Under the pieces are notes generated by a model. It worked only from the letters and a program-made list of their open reading frames with translations, ran no database searches and was not told the DNA's origin. The position numbers and the translations under genes were made by a program. This document shows positions 23,768-33,880 of a DNA stretch of 64,000 bases, piece by piece. Within the stretch, counting starts at the first letter, position 1. Each line of letters starts with the position of its first letter. The DNA is from Carnegiea gigantea (taxonomy: Eukaryota; Streptophyta; Magnoliopsida; Caryophyllales; Cactaceae). The DNA lies in assembly GCA_029747015.1 (NCBI GenBank), contig JAKOGI010002806.1:1-64000 (forward strand), in the 5' to 3' direction.

Positions 23768-23890
23768 ACGGTGGTCTCGCTGACCGGTCAGCGAGTCGGG
23801 GTCCAGGGGCGACGCGCCCTGGTTTGGGGGTTCGGGGGCGCAACGTGGCCCCCGATGGGGGTTCGGGGCAACGCCCCCGAAACTGACGGC
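23768..23890. other. GC-rich block inside CACTA 2
   Basis: A sharply GC-rich block in an AT-rich element, with GACCGGTCAGCGAGTCGGGG and repeats of GGGGGTTCGGGG and GGGCGACGCGCCC. No ORF covers it. It may be an acquired sequence or part of a GC-rich leader. Confidence 0.5.
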
Positions 23891-26178
23891 GTACGTGATG
23901 TATGGGTTGGGGTTAGCTCTAAAACCTAAACCCTATGTTGACGCCGAAAAGATGATATTTTTACAGTACCTTTCTGCCTAATTTATGCTCGGAATAATTG
24001 CAATTGTTAGGTTTTTATTTGATTTTATTTTGTTTTGTAGGTATTGAATAATTTGAGAAAAAGACGCGAAAAAAATGAAGGAAGGCTGAAAATTGAAGAA
24101 CTGGGCCAAGTTGATTCAAACCCGAACCAAGCAACAATAACAAAAACAAACCCAAAAAAAAAAATAAAAGAAGACAAAAATTAAAAAAGAAAAAGCCCAG
24201 TCACGCGCAACGCACGTGACCCGACCATATTCCCTCCCCCCTTTTCTTCTTTCTCTCTCCTCTCCTTGCTCTCAGCCCCATAACCCCTGAGCCCCTCTGC
24301 CCTGTTCTTCTTCTTCTTCATCAATCGCATAGCCCCGTAACCCCCTTCCCCTGCCTGGCTTTTCATCTCCTCCTCACAGCCTTTGGCTCTCTCTCTCCCT
24401 TCTTTACACCTAGAACCCGAAAAGACCGGGACTTTAATGGGAGGGAGTGATTACTGGTGCAATTGAAGACCCTTGGCTTTGAGAGCAGAAGGCGGTCACG
24501 GTTACAAAAGGGAGGTCGGGCAGCCACGATTTGCGGGGTATGCTAGGTTGTAGTTTAAATTGTTGATGTTTAGTTTAGTTAATTTGAAGTTTAGTTTTCG
24601 GGATTTTCAATTTTCTGGGAGTTAGGGTTCATGTTCGAATTTTTGTTTTGGCGTTTGATTTCGATTGCTGATAGAATCAATATCTTGCCATGTTCATGAA
24701 CTATTGAAGCTTGGTGTTGTTGTTTTTTTTTTTTCCTGGTTCGATTGCAATTTTCTTCTCTGCTTGCCATGTTCGATGCCATGTTCGATTGCAATTTGAG
24801 TTGAAATTTTGCAATTTGGGTCTGGAATAATATTCAATCTGGGTTCAAGTTTGATATATTTCGTTGAATTCGAACCACTTTCTTCTCTGCTTTGATTTTG
24901 CACATTGCTGTTGTAAGTTTGGTTGCTTGGGCCTTTGGTTCATCTGAGTTATGCTCTACCTCTGTTCTTCCCTGTTTTCTGCGACTGAATAGGATAGCTT
25001 TGTTACGTGTTTGCATTGAGTGTTGGGATGACAGTGTTCGGACTTGTTGGTACCAGACAATCCTTTTGGTGCTGGTGTTTGAAATGTTCATTAATCGCTA
25101 TTTCTAATTATTCGTAAGGCTAGTTTCTCTCTCCTAGGTTTCGCCCGTCCTAATTATCGCATTTTAGCTTCAGGGATTTTGCTTCTGAGGAGTTAGATCG
25201 GTGATTCGACATTGTTTTTCTGGTTCATTCATCCCTTTTCAAATAATTTGTGAGTTCTTTGTTTCCTATTCTCCGTTCATTCGTTCGTTCGTTCGTTCAT
25301 TTGTTGGATCGATGTTCGTTCATTCCTATATTTGGCTGTTTAACTTAGTATGAGTTGGATCTTGTCAAATTGATCAATCGTTGGATCCTATATTTGGCTG
25401 TTTAACTGAATATTTGGTTGTTTCCTATTCTTCGTTCGTTCGTTCGTGCGTTCCTAGGATTTCGTTTAACTGAATATGAGTTGGATCTTGTCAAATTGAT
25501 CAATCGACTTGCCGTTTCTTTGTTAGATAAACTTGTAATTGGCGTTAATTATTTGCTTTATTGCAATGGGTTATTTCTATGTATGAACTATTGATTAAAT
25601 GAATTATAATGGTTTGTCCTACTATGTGTTGATCCTTAATTGTATGCTAGCCACTGGGGGCAGGAATTTTGAGAGTTTTTTAAGTCTATGACGCTTGTCT
25701 TTGTGCTACAGAAGGCCGAAGCATTTACTTCTTTACGTATTGGTGCTTATAAGAGGTCTATGATACATGGGATTGACATGCTGTGGATAAACAGTAGGTT
25801 CTTGTTTAAACAATCAAGTTATGTAATTAGGAAAAGTAAACAAGCATCAATATTTTGATAGATAATAATAATTGACTCTATATATGTATTAATCAAGTTT
25901 TATCTCATATAGACAAATTGAATCTAGCAACTCTTCTCAACATCTATGGTCTTGTTAGTGGTTGTGCTTGTTAGTTTCAAATTTGTTAGTGTCAAATTTT
26001 ATCATAGGAGGCCACCCTTGCTATGCTTTTGAGAATCAGTGGTTGTGCTTGTTGCTTATTATGACCTTGGATTCAGCTCATAAAAAGGGAGAATCATTGA
26101 TAATTGTAGCGCCCCCAAATTCTATCATGAATGTAAACATTCAGAATGACATTCCATATACTTTTTTTTTTAATTTAG
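23891..26178 (+). other. Central non-coding part of CACTA 2
   Basis: The region has a CT-rich leader-like stretch (24220-24420), a GTTC microsatellite (25277-25300) and a partial duplication of TATTTGGCTGTTTAACT and GAGTTGGATCTTGTCAAATT (25325-25505). No recognised protein is encoded. The layout looks like a promoter, leader and large intron upstream of the exons at 26179. Confidence 0.45.
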
Positions 26179-27108
26179 TTTTGCTCAAATTCACGAGTCT
26201 TATGAAGCACGCCTTCGTGCTCTAGAGGAAAGACTAGGTCCTTCAAATGCACAGGTTAGTGTCAACAACATTGTAGACATTCTTATTTTTTTGAAAAGTA
26301 ATCACTGTACTTTAAATATAACTAATTGAGTTGATCACCTTGGCCTATAGGTGCAATCAAGTGGATCATCCCAGCATCTTTCTTCTTCTTCCATGGAGCG
26401 TAGTCGTAGTGGACAAAACGAGAGGTGTGTTTATTTCGACTCCTTCATTTAGAATATCATGATTCAATAGAATCAACAACTGCTCAGTAGCCAAACAAAA
26501 ATTAGTTGAAATAAGCGGCAAAAAGAATTGCACAAGCAAATAAGCATGTGAACGAAGGAAATGCAGCAGAAAAGCATGCTTTTTTTAGCAAAACACAACA
26601 AAGCTTGCAAAGCTAATTCTTGGTTTATAATGTGTAGAATTGCTTGTGTAATGTAAGGCTTGTGTAACGGTAATAAATTGATGCTTGGTTTTAGGTTTAC
26701 TCGTTCAATTAGCTGATTATGTGGTTGGGTGTTAAAACTTCATTGAATGGTTTACTTCGGGCGTGTGGCCTATAGAGTTGTGGTCTCCGGCGTGCAGCCG
26801 TTGAGCTTGTTTGATGTTCGTTTATATTTCTATTCAGTGCAGAGGATTTAATGTAAGGCTTTAAGCCTAGGAAATGTCAGTTTTTAGGGAAAATTCTGTC
26901 CGTTTCGCCCCAAAAATTAAGAAAACACTAACACTCCTAGCCCTAGGTTGTCCATCTGTTTTCATATTTGCTTGGGAATCATATCAACATACATTGTTAT
27001 TTTTTATATGCAAACATGAATCGGTGCTAATGCTTATTTCTTTATTTACTTGGTCTTTCATACAGGCATCCCATTCCAAGAATGATGTTGGACGATCATA
27101 CGAGGTGA
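26179..27108 (+). pseudogene. C-terminal exons of a TNPA-like (Transposase_24) gene
   Basis: Three short exons have good splice borders. Exon 26179-26254 follows AATTTAG and encodes IHESYEARLRALEERLGPSN, the coiled-coil end seen in Transposase_24 proteins. Exon 26351-26424 follows CCTATAG and is serine-rich (SSGSSQHLSSSSMERSRSG). Exon 27066 follows CATACAG and reaches a TGA at 27106-27108. Phases agree across both junctions. The conserved DNA-binding part upstream is missing, so the gene is a remnant or makes a truncated product. The exon structure is my prediction. Confidence 0.5.
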
Positions 27109-27499
27109 AGAGGACGAGATGGTGATGATGAAGTCCTCGTTTAATTTTTCTATTTGTTTTCTTAATTAGTTAGCACAATCTACGTTTATCGAATTTGAGT
27201 ATTTATGGAATTTATCATTTCTTCATTTATTAGAAATTCTAAACAAATTACACTTATGAAGAATAATGCTATGTGATTCCACTTCTGATATATGAAATGA
27301 ATTTTCATTTTTTAGTTTTGTCTTCAGCTTCCTTTATTTATTTTTATTTGTTAAGTATGTTTATGTACAATACTTAACTTCATTACCAATTGCAAAAGTT
27401 AATTATATCGTTCCAGTACCAATTACAATAGTCAATTATATCATAACATATATCCGTAAAATTTAAAATGAATTTCAAATACAGAAAATTGTACAATAG
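27109..27499. other. 3' non-coding part of CACTA 2
   Basis: AT-rich sequence between the last predicted exon and the right subterminal repeats. Nothing else is visible. Confidence 0.5.
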
Positions 27500-27872
27500 A
27501 ACACTTATACAATTGTAGTGGCATAATAGGATTGCCACTAAATGTGTTCAAATTAGACACCAAAAGACCAATTTGTAGCTAACTATATTGCCACAAATAT
27601 CATATTTTTGTAGCAAATATATTTTTGTAGCAATATTTGACTTGCTACAAAGTATGACCTATTGTAGCAATTTGATAGTTGTGGCATATTAAATTTTGCC
27701 ACAAAAGCTTTATATTTAGTGGCAAATGACAATTTGCCACAATAGCCTTTTGTAACGCAATATCTGTGGCAACTTTGTAGCATGTTTTCAAATGGCCACA
27801 AAAGGTTATTGTAGCAATATTTGAACATATTGGCAAAACCAAATGCTACAAAAACTAGATTTTCTTGTAGTG
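27500..27872. repeat. Right subterminal motifs of CACTA 2
   Basis: Many copies of TTGTAGCAA, TTGCCACAA and TTGTGGCA in both orientations lead to the terminus CTTGTAGTG. The density is higher than at the left end. Small ORFs reading ATK- or CYK-like repeats here are artefacts. Confidence 0.85.
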
Positions 27873-27875
27873 AAA

Positions 27876-29265
27876 GTAGTAGTCTTGTCATCATTGTTTC
27901 TCTCATTATTACCAGCCATGATTATCTCCCTACCCTCTTCCATTGGTACTTTCTTAGAGTCAATTAAGTCCTCTTCTTCCTTCATGGTAACACAACTACA
28001 ATGCTTATAAGGGTTAGGCTCAGGTTTGCTAGGAAGTCTATCTGAGGGCGTAGATGAGAAACTAGTTTTTTTGGGTAATTTGGGCTTCAAACATCCTATT
28101 GTGAGTCTTAAGCACATCAACCTTTGAGGCTAATTGCTTAATATACTCATCCCGTTTTTGTTGTGCCATAAGCATATTTTCCATCATTACCTCTAAATTA
28201 GACTTTTGGGGCATCTGAGAAGGGAATGGGGGTCTTTGAAAACTAGGGGCTACTCTAGCATTCATAGGGGGCATAGTCACAGTGTTTGGATTCAACTAGT
28301 AAGAGAAATTCAGATGATTCTTCCAATCCCGGATTCTAGGTATTAGAGTAAGAGTCATCGGTCGATCTCGAGTTGAAATTTTGAACATAATTAACTTCAT
28401 TATGGTCCTGGAAAAAAGGACTCCCAACGTGACAATTTAAAGTTATATGCTCCATTGAACCACAAATTTCACAAGGGAAAGTGGCACTAGAGTTCACAGC
28501 ATTAATATTCATTTGGTCCAGTCTATGGGTCATAACATCTACTTTAGCGGAAAGTAAAGTAATTGCATCAATTTCATGCTTACCTCTAACCCGCTATGGT
28601 TGGGTAGGTTCGCTTAGTGGACCATTGGAAGTTGTTAAGCGCCATCTCCTTGATTAGATTATAGGCTTCATCCTTAGTCTTGCTCATCAGAGTTCTTCCT
28701 GCCGTCGCATCAATAGTGGACCTAATAGATTGCATCACACCGTTATAAAGGCTTAGATTATCATCCCATGCTGAAGACCATGATGGGGGCACAAACGTAA
28801 CAGATCTTTAAAATGCTCCCAGGCTTCATAGAATGTCTTGTCATCTCTTTGCAGAAAGTTGGTGATCTTATTCTTTAGGCTCGCTGTTGTTCTTAGAGGG
28901 CTGAACTTAGCGAGGAAAGCTCTCTTCAACTCATCCCAGGTGGTCATGCATCCAGATAGCAAAGAGTGCAACCAAGCCCTCACTTTATCCCTTAATGAGA
29001 AAGGGAATAAGCACAATCGAATTGCATCACTAGTGACTTCATTTAATTTCAGCGTATCACACACCTCTAAAAAGATCGAAAGGTGCAGATTTGGGTCTTC
29101 CAAGGGAGTTCTGTCATACTGAGATTGTTGCACCATGGAAATGAGTGTTGGTTTGAGCTCGAAGTTGTTGGCATCGACAGTAGGGCGAGCGATGCTTGAG
29201 GCGATCCCCTAGACTCCTGGGGTAACAAAATCATGAAGAGTCCTTCGTTGGTCACCTTTTGCCAT
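27876..29265 (-). pseudogene. Athila-like gag
   Basis: The start at 29265 gives MAKGDQRRTLHDFVTPGV and then a TAG. The retrotransposon gag domain follows at 29136-28753 (IRLCLFPFSLRDKVRAWLHS, WDELKRAFLAKF, LKNKITNFLQRDDKTFYEAW). After a frameshift near 28770 the gene goes on with YNGVMQSIRSTIDATAGRTL and EMALNNFQW. A CX2CX4HX4C zinc knuckle (CEICGSMEHITLNC) lies at about 28473-28432. The tail contains a QQKRDEYIKQLASKVDVLK coiled segment and is cut by CACTA 2. Gag forms the virus-like particle and binds the RNA. At least two frameshifts and one stop disable it. Confidence 0.85.
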
Positions 29266-29528
29266 GTTTAAACTCGTTCTTGCCTCGCATCTTTACTCTT
29301 CAATCCTTTGCTTTTTCTTCCTTAAGCAAAAAGTCCTTTTAATCTCTAGATTGGGTTCGTAAAAGATCGAACTTCGTATAAACTAGAAAAAATCCTGCAA
29401 GCACTTTCGCCAACACTACCAGCGCAATTTAAACTAGCAAAGAAAGAAAAAGAACAAAAAAGAACAATAAAAAATAATGAAATACTTAGTCACTTTCGTA
29501 AGACTAACTCAATAGTTAATAGTTTTAG
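29266..29528 (-). other. Leader between second PBS and gag
   Basis: Short AT-rich leader, read leftward. No gene is seen. It is collinear with a normal 5' UTR of a tRNA-Asp-primed element. Confidence 0.6.
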
Positions 29529-29546
29529 TCCCTGGCAACGGCGCCA
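29529..29546 (-). other. Second primer binding site, tRNA-Asp type
   Basis: The minus strand reads TGGCGCCGTTGCCAGGGA, 17 of 18 matches to the tRNA-Asp complement. It is preceded by the spacer AGTTTT and by an LTR-like end CCTATCA. It is much better preserved than the tRNA-derived PBS next to the LTR. Confidence 0.85.
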
Positions 29547-29552
29547 AAAACT

Positions 29553-29734
29553 TGATAGGCCCATTGTTCCCCGGTAATTCAGAAACATCAAACCGTGTAT
29601 GCCTAGGAGATAGTGCATTATGAGTTGATAGTATGAAATCACATTTGCATGATTATGTGCTTTTTGGGATAATACATTGCCCATTTTTTACCCTTCCCTC
29701 CCCGTTTTTTATGCGGCAATGGCTCCCCATGTTT
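29553..29734 (-). other. 182-bp segment between the two PBS regions
   Basis: On the minus strand the segment ends in GGGCCTATCA directly before the second PBS spacer, as a U5 would. The rest does not resemble the family-A or family-B U5. It may be the end of another LTR or leader sequence gained by template switching. Confidence 0.45.
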
Positions 29735-29810
29735 GTACGTTGTAGTATAGTAGTCAGTATTCTCGCTTGTCACGCGGGCGACTCGGGTTCGTTCCCTAGC
29801 AACGACGCCT
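29735..29810 (+). tRNA. Captured tRNA-Asp(GTC) copy in PBS position (pseudo)
   Basis: The plus strand reads as a full tRNA: acceptor GT(A)CGTTG pairs with CAACGAC with one inserted A, the D-arm has TAGTATAG, the anticodon arm CTCGC-TTGTCAC-GCGGG has anticodon GTC at 29769-29771, the T-loop is TTCGTTC, and the discriminator G is followed by CCT where mature tRNA has CCA. Against the plant tRNA-Asp consensus as I recall it, most changes are transitions, but T-loop position 58 is T instead of A (29792). It is flanked directly by AAAACT and the LTR end TGATCA. It is unlikely to be a working gene: the D-loop GG and the T-stem are altered, and nuclear tRNA genes do not encode CCA. Confidence 0.85.
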
Positions 29811-29816
29811 AAAACT

Positions 29817-30994
29817 TGATCAGAGATTAGGTTGATCTATTGGGCTATATTCCTCAAGATATGTTAAGTGAATCAAAGTTTGATATTGAAACTAAATTAA
29901 TCCAGTATCTAATCTAATGGATACATACTCAAGGAATTATACAAAATTAGCAATCTCTCAATTCATATATCAATCAAGCACTTCTTCCTCTAATGGTTGT
30001 TTTAAGATCGATAATTGAAGTATCACAACCCTCTTTCAAGGCGAAGTGAAATACCTAAATCACAGTAATCATCAATTCTTATGGATTCTCGATTAGTCTA
30101 GGTTCATTAAGCATGCGATTATTAAATCAATGGTTTCTCAATCGGTGATTATTTCTCGAGACATCACCCGATTCAGTCAAATCCTAGGACTCTAGTATTT
30201 GAGATTTCACCTTTCAGTCCTTCATCCAAATACCCATAGCATGCAAAAAGTGATCAAGTTTCTCACAAGGCAATAAACTTCTAGAATTCGATAAATAATC
30301 CAATAATTCCAAAAGTACCAAATGATATCAACACAAGATCAGAACACTAACAAATATTTGCATAAATCCAAAAGCAGACAACAAAGATAATCAAAATTAC
30401 AAAACATAAATCTAAATTTAGAGAAGTGAAAAGAAGAGAAGAGAAAAGAAATACTTAGCTAAGATCATGCTTGAACCGTCGTGTAAACCCAGGATAAAAT
30501 CCTTACAACTCTTTACTTCAACTCTCAACTCTCTCTAATCTAATCTAAACTAATCTATATCCTAACTAATGGAATATGGAAGAGAATGGAATGGATGAGG
30601 TGATTCTTTCTGCTGCTAAGGGACGCCCTTTTATAGGAAAATCAAATCAATCTCAGCCACACGATGAGGAAAAATAAACAGGCTAGCTGTTATGCTTCCA
30701 CCACAGACCGTGGCATCCACCACGAGTAGATCGTGATGCTGGCTGGGATCAAAATTTTTCTGTTCTTCTTCCCTCCACGGGCATAACAACTCAGGGCACC
30801 TGCAGTGAGTCAAAATACATCTAAATGAGGGTCAAATGCTAGGTCAAATGGCCTAAAATCCTGCAAAACACATCAAACAACCATACCCAAGCATAAATCG
30901 AGAATAGGAGTATGAATGGTAGCTTAAAGCACATAATTCTCCTAAAAATGTGAAAAAATGACTCTAAAATAATATACAAGTTAAGCACTTATCA
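29817..30994 (-). repeat. Family-A LTR, copy A3 (5' LTR of the Athila-like element)
   Basis: On the minus strand it starts TGATAAGTGCTTAACTTG and ends CTCTGATCA, 1178 bp. It is collinear with LTR A1 but lacks about 50 bp near its 3' end, after CTAATCTCT. The tRNA-Asp copy follows it with the usual AGTTTT spacer. Confidence 0.85.
30629..30737 (-). promoter_or_regulatory. U3 promoter of LTR A3
   Basis: TATAAAA lies at 30635-30629 on the minus strand. The motif cluster at 30737-30698 has CTCGTGGTGG, CCACGGTCTGTGGTGG and related words, about 65 bp upstream. Confidence 0.55.
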
Positions 30995-30997
30995 AAC

Positions 30998-32217
30998 TAA
31001 TAAGTGCTGAACGTATATATTATTTTAGGGTAATTTTCCTCCATTTCTAGGAGAATTATGTGCTTTATGATATGATTTATACTCTTATTCTCAACTTATG
31101 CTTAGGTATAGCTATTTGATGTATTTTGCAGAATTTTAGGCCCTTCTACCCAGCAATTGACCCTAGATGAGTATATTTTAACTCACTACAGATGCCCCTA
31201 AGTTGCTATGCCCGTGGCGCAAGAGAAGAACGGAAAAATTTTGATTGCGAAGAGCACCAAGGTCTGTTCATGGTAGATGCCATAGACCGTGGTGAAGGTG
31301 TAACTACTAGCCGGTTCGTTTTTCTCGCATCGTGTGACTGAAATTGATTTGGTTTTCCTATTAATACCTGTCCCTCAATTAGCAGAAAGAACCATCCCAT
31401 CATTCCATTCTCCATGTCATTCTACTTAGGATTAGAGCTTAGATTAGGGGGAGCGAGAGAGCGAGTTGAAGTGAAGATTTGCAAGGACTCCATCCCGGGT
31501 TTGCACGATGATTCAAGTGCGTTTTTTGGCAGAGCATCTCCTCCATCTTCTCTTCTCCTCTCTTTTCTCATTTTCATGTTTTGTATTTTGATTATCTTTG
31601 TTGTTTTGATTTTGGATTTATGTAAACATTTGTTAGTTTCTTGATATTGTGTTGATATCATTTGGTACTGTCGGAGTTGCTGGATTATTTTACTAAATTC
31701 TAGAAGTTTATTGTCTTGTGAGAAACTTGATAATCTTCTTGCATGTTGTCGGTATTTGGATAAAGGACTAAAAGATGAAATCTCAAATACTGGAATGCTA
31801 CGATTTGACTTGATTGCATGATGTCTTGAAAGAGAATTACGGATTGAAAAACCCTAGATTTGATAATCGTGTGCCTAATGAACCTAAACTAATCGGGAAT
31901 CCATGAAAATTAATGATTGATTTGATTTAGGTATTTCACTTCGCCTTGAAAGAGGGTTATGACAATTTGATTATCGGTTTTAAAACAATCATTAGAGGAA
32001 GAAGTGCTTGATTGATACATGAATTGGGAGATTGCTAGTTTTGTATAAATCCTCGATCGATCATCCACTAGGTTAGATACTGGACTAAATTAATTTCAAT
32101 ATCTGACTTTGATTTGCTTAGCATATCTTGAGGGAACGTTACCTAAGTAGATCAACCTAGTCTCTGTAGGATCAACCTTGATTGCTATAATGCCACCGTG
32201 CACTTGTGGGCCCATCA
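30998..32217 (+). repeat. Family-A LTR, copy A4 (outer 3' LTR)
   Basis: It is collinear with A1 over its whole length of 1220 bp and ends CCCATCA, followed directly by the target duplication CAAAT. Its first bases are TAATAAGTGC instead of TGATAAGTGC. Its TATA box is altered to TATTAATA (31359-31366). No polypurine tract precedes it because the Athila-like element abuts its start. Confidence 0.88.
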
Positions 32218-33880
32218 CAAATGTAGGGAAGGAATTGTCTTTTCAAGTGAAGACCGTGTCATGTGAGCAAACTTATGTGCCTTTTCATTTTGAGAAAAAG
32301 AGAAGTTATATGACAAGTGCTTGGATGGCTAACAATTACATGGAAGTCTTTAGAGACAATCCAATGCTAAGGTTTATAGCTTTGAAGACCATGGTGAAGA
32401 AGTCGCACAATCACAATGCCATCATTTCAATGTGTACTAGGGCTAGGGCCATGACTTTAAGGTTAGTGATTGGAGATTACAACGAGAAATTTGGACAACT
32501 TAGAGTTTATGCTTTTGAGCGGCATAAGCAAAATCCAGGGAGCATTATCAAGATCAAGAGTTGGAAAAATTCTGGAAAAATTCTAAGGGTCAATATATCT
32601 TCAAGGTGTTGTATATTTGCATTGTTGCATTGAAAATCGGCTTCCTAGATGTGTCTAGAAGGCTTACATCTATAGATGGCTATTTTCTAAATGGGCTATG
32701 GCTAGACATATTTTTGGTTGTAATTGGTGGAGATGCCAATGTAGCTTAAGGTGTTGTTAAAAGTCAGAGTATTAAGACTTGTGAGGGGTTTTATGACTTA
32801 CTAGGGTATAAGTTGGACGTTGAAAATTGCCATGGTTTGACCTTCATACTAAACCAACAGAAGGTACCAACATTTAATCAAATCTTGTTTTCTATTTTGC
32901 TTTTTTTTTTGGTTAGCAAATTTGCTTATGTTTCATATGAATGAATTGATTGTGATATCGCTTTATTGAGAGTGTCAACAAGTTGTAGCCTAAAGTTGAG
33001 CATAGACTATGTGCAAGACATGTATATGCTAATCTAAGGGCTTAATGGAAGTTAGCATAGGGAAGTGTTTCGAAAGATTGGTAAGTCTGGTAACAAAGTT
33101 TATCTTCAAAAGCACATGAAATAGATATAGCATTTAGATACACCAGCATGGGATTGGTTGAAAAAGAAAGCCCCAGAGCATTTATGTATGCTACATGTTA
33201 GCGCGAATGCAAAATGTGACTCTATGACAACAATATGTATGAGATATTCAATAAAGCAATTATTCAAGCAAGGTTCAAACCCATTGCGTTCATGTTAAAG
33301 GAAATTTAAAACAGAATCATGCAAGGAATAGATAAGAGAAAAGCATAGGCTGTAAGATTAAAGCAAGTAATTACTCCTAGGAACATTACTAAGATAAAAA
33401 ACGGGAAGACTAAGGCAAGCTGGTGGTAGGCAATGAGGGCAACAAGCGACTTATATGGTGTCACCCAAGGGATTGAGTCTTTCGTAGTGTATTTGAATGC
33501 AAAAACTTATAGTTGCAATGCTTGGGAGCTTAATAGGACACCTTGTTATCATGCTTTTGCAGCCATGAGGCAAGATAGATTGAACCCCATAAATTGGTTC
33601 ATAACTATTATAACACAAGGTACTTGAAGTTAATTCATTCACACACATTGTTGCTGATCAATGGGAATGATATGTGGGCTACAGCTCTTAGTAAGCCACT
33701 AACTGCCCCACATTTTCCACCAAAGAAAAAAGGTGTTTTGGCAATCAAAGGGAGGCTTGAACAAGGAGATACCAAAGGAAAGAAGGCTAAAGGGTTAGCA
33801 AACTTGGAAGGAAAATGCATTGTAACAAATGTGCTGGAGAAAGCCACAATATGAAGACATGAATAGCAAAGGTTAACAAG
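32218..33880 (+). pseudogene. MULE (MuDR-type) transposase, middle and C-terminal part
   Basis: The gene resumes at the right CAAAT in the frame it left at 1446. Motifs in order: ASWMANN-like SAWMANNYMEVF at 32310, MKTMVKKSHN-like ALKTMVKKSHNHN, then after a frameshift the catalytic-domain start LTSIDGYFLNG (Asp codon 32675-32677). The second acidic site reads TFILNQQK, so Asp is replaced by Asn (32852-32854). An EHRLCARH motif follows at 32998, and EIFNKAII near 33245 keeps the Glu. The SWIM zinc finger (33490-33570) has TYSCNAWELNRTPCYHA with its first Cys changed to Tyr. A final CX2CX4HX4 knuckle ends in TGA where the last Cys should be. The gene is dead. Confidence 0.85.

Larger units (their letters stand above)
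23474..27872 (+). mobile_element. CACTA (En/Spm) transposon 2, non-autonomous
   Basis: The termini CACTACAAGAAAA and TTTTCTTGTAGTG are inverted, and the similarity runs about 28 bp inward. The 3-bp target duplication AAA is present on both sides (23471-23473 and 27873-27875). The length is 4399 bp. It splits the Athila-like gag-pro linker, whose reading continues on both sides. Only C-terminal transposase exons are recognised. Confidence 0.92.
17481..30994 (-). mobile_element. Athila-like LTR retrotransposon, degenerate
   Basis: In minus-strand order it has a 5' LTR (30994-29817), a tRNA-Asp-derived PBS region, gag (29265-27876), a CACTA insertion, protease (23473-22955), an Athila-type third ORF (21883-20640), PPT and 3' LTR (18761-17481). 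RT, RNase H and integrase are missing between 22955 and 21883. AACT flanks both ends, or AAACT if one A was lost. The two LTRs share their start and end motifs but differ strongly in between, so the element is probably a mosaic. Confidence 0.7.
1447..32217 (+). mobile_element. 30.8-kb nested LTR-retrotransposon insertion in the MULE gene
   Basis: The block begins and ends with related plus-strand LTRs of 1220 bp (1447-2666 and 30998-32217) and is flanked by CAAAT on both sides. Inside are a third plus-strand LTR (16245-17463), an Athila-like minus-strand element (17481-30994) and two CACTA transposons. The simplest history is insertion of a family-A element, gain of an extra LTR by unequal recombination between LTRs, then insertion of the other elements. 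The three plus-strand LTRs differ visibly (about 7 changes in the first 65 bases of copy 1 against copy 2), so the core is old. Confidence 0.85.

Noticed and set aside
24181..25107. Overlapping ORFs in CACTA 2
   Set aside because: They are short, on both strands, low in complexity, and match no transposase or host domain.
29735..29810. Functional tRNA-Asp gene or tRNA-derived SINE
   Set aside because: CCA position is encoded, the D-loop GG is altered, the T-stem is weakened, and the copy abuts an LTR spacer exactly at PBS position. A SINE body would lie on the 3' side of the tRNA, but there the LTR follows directly.
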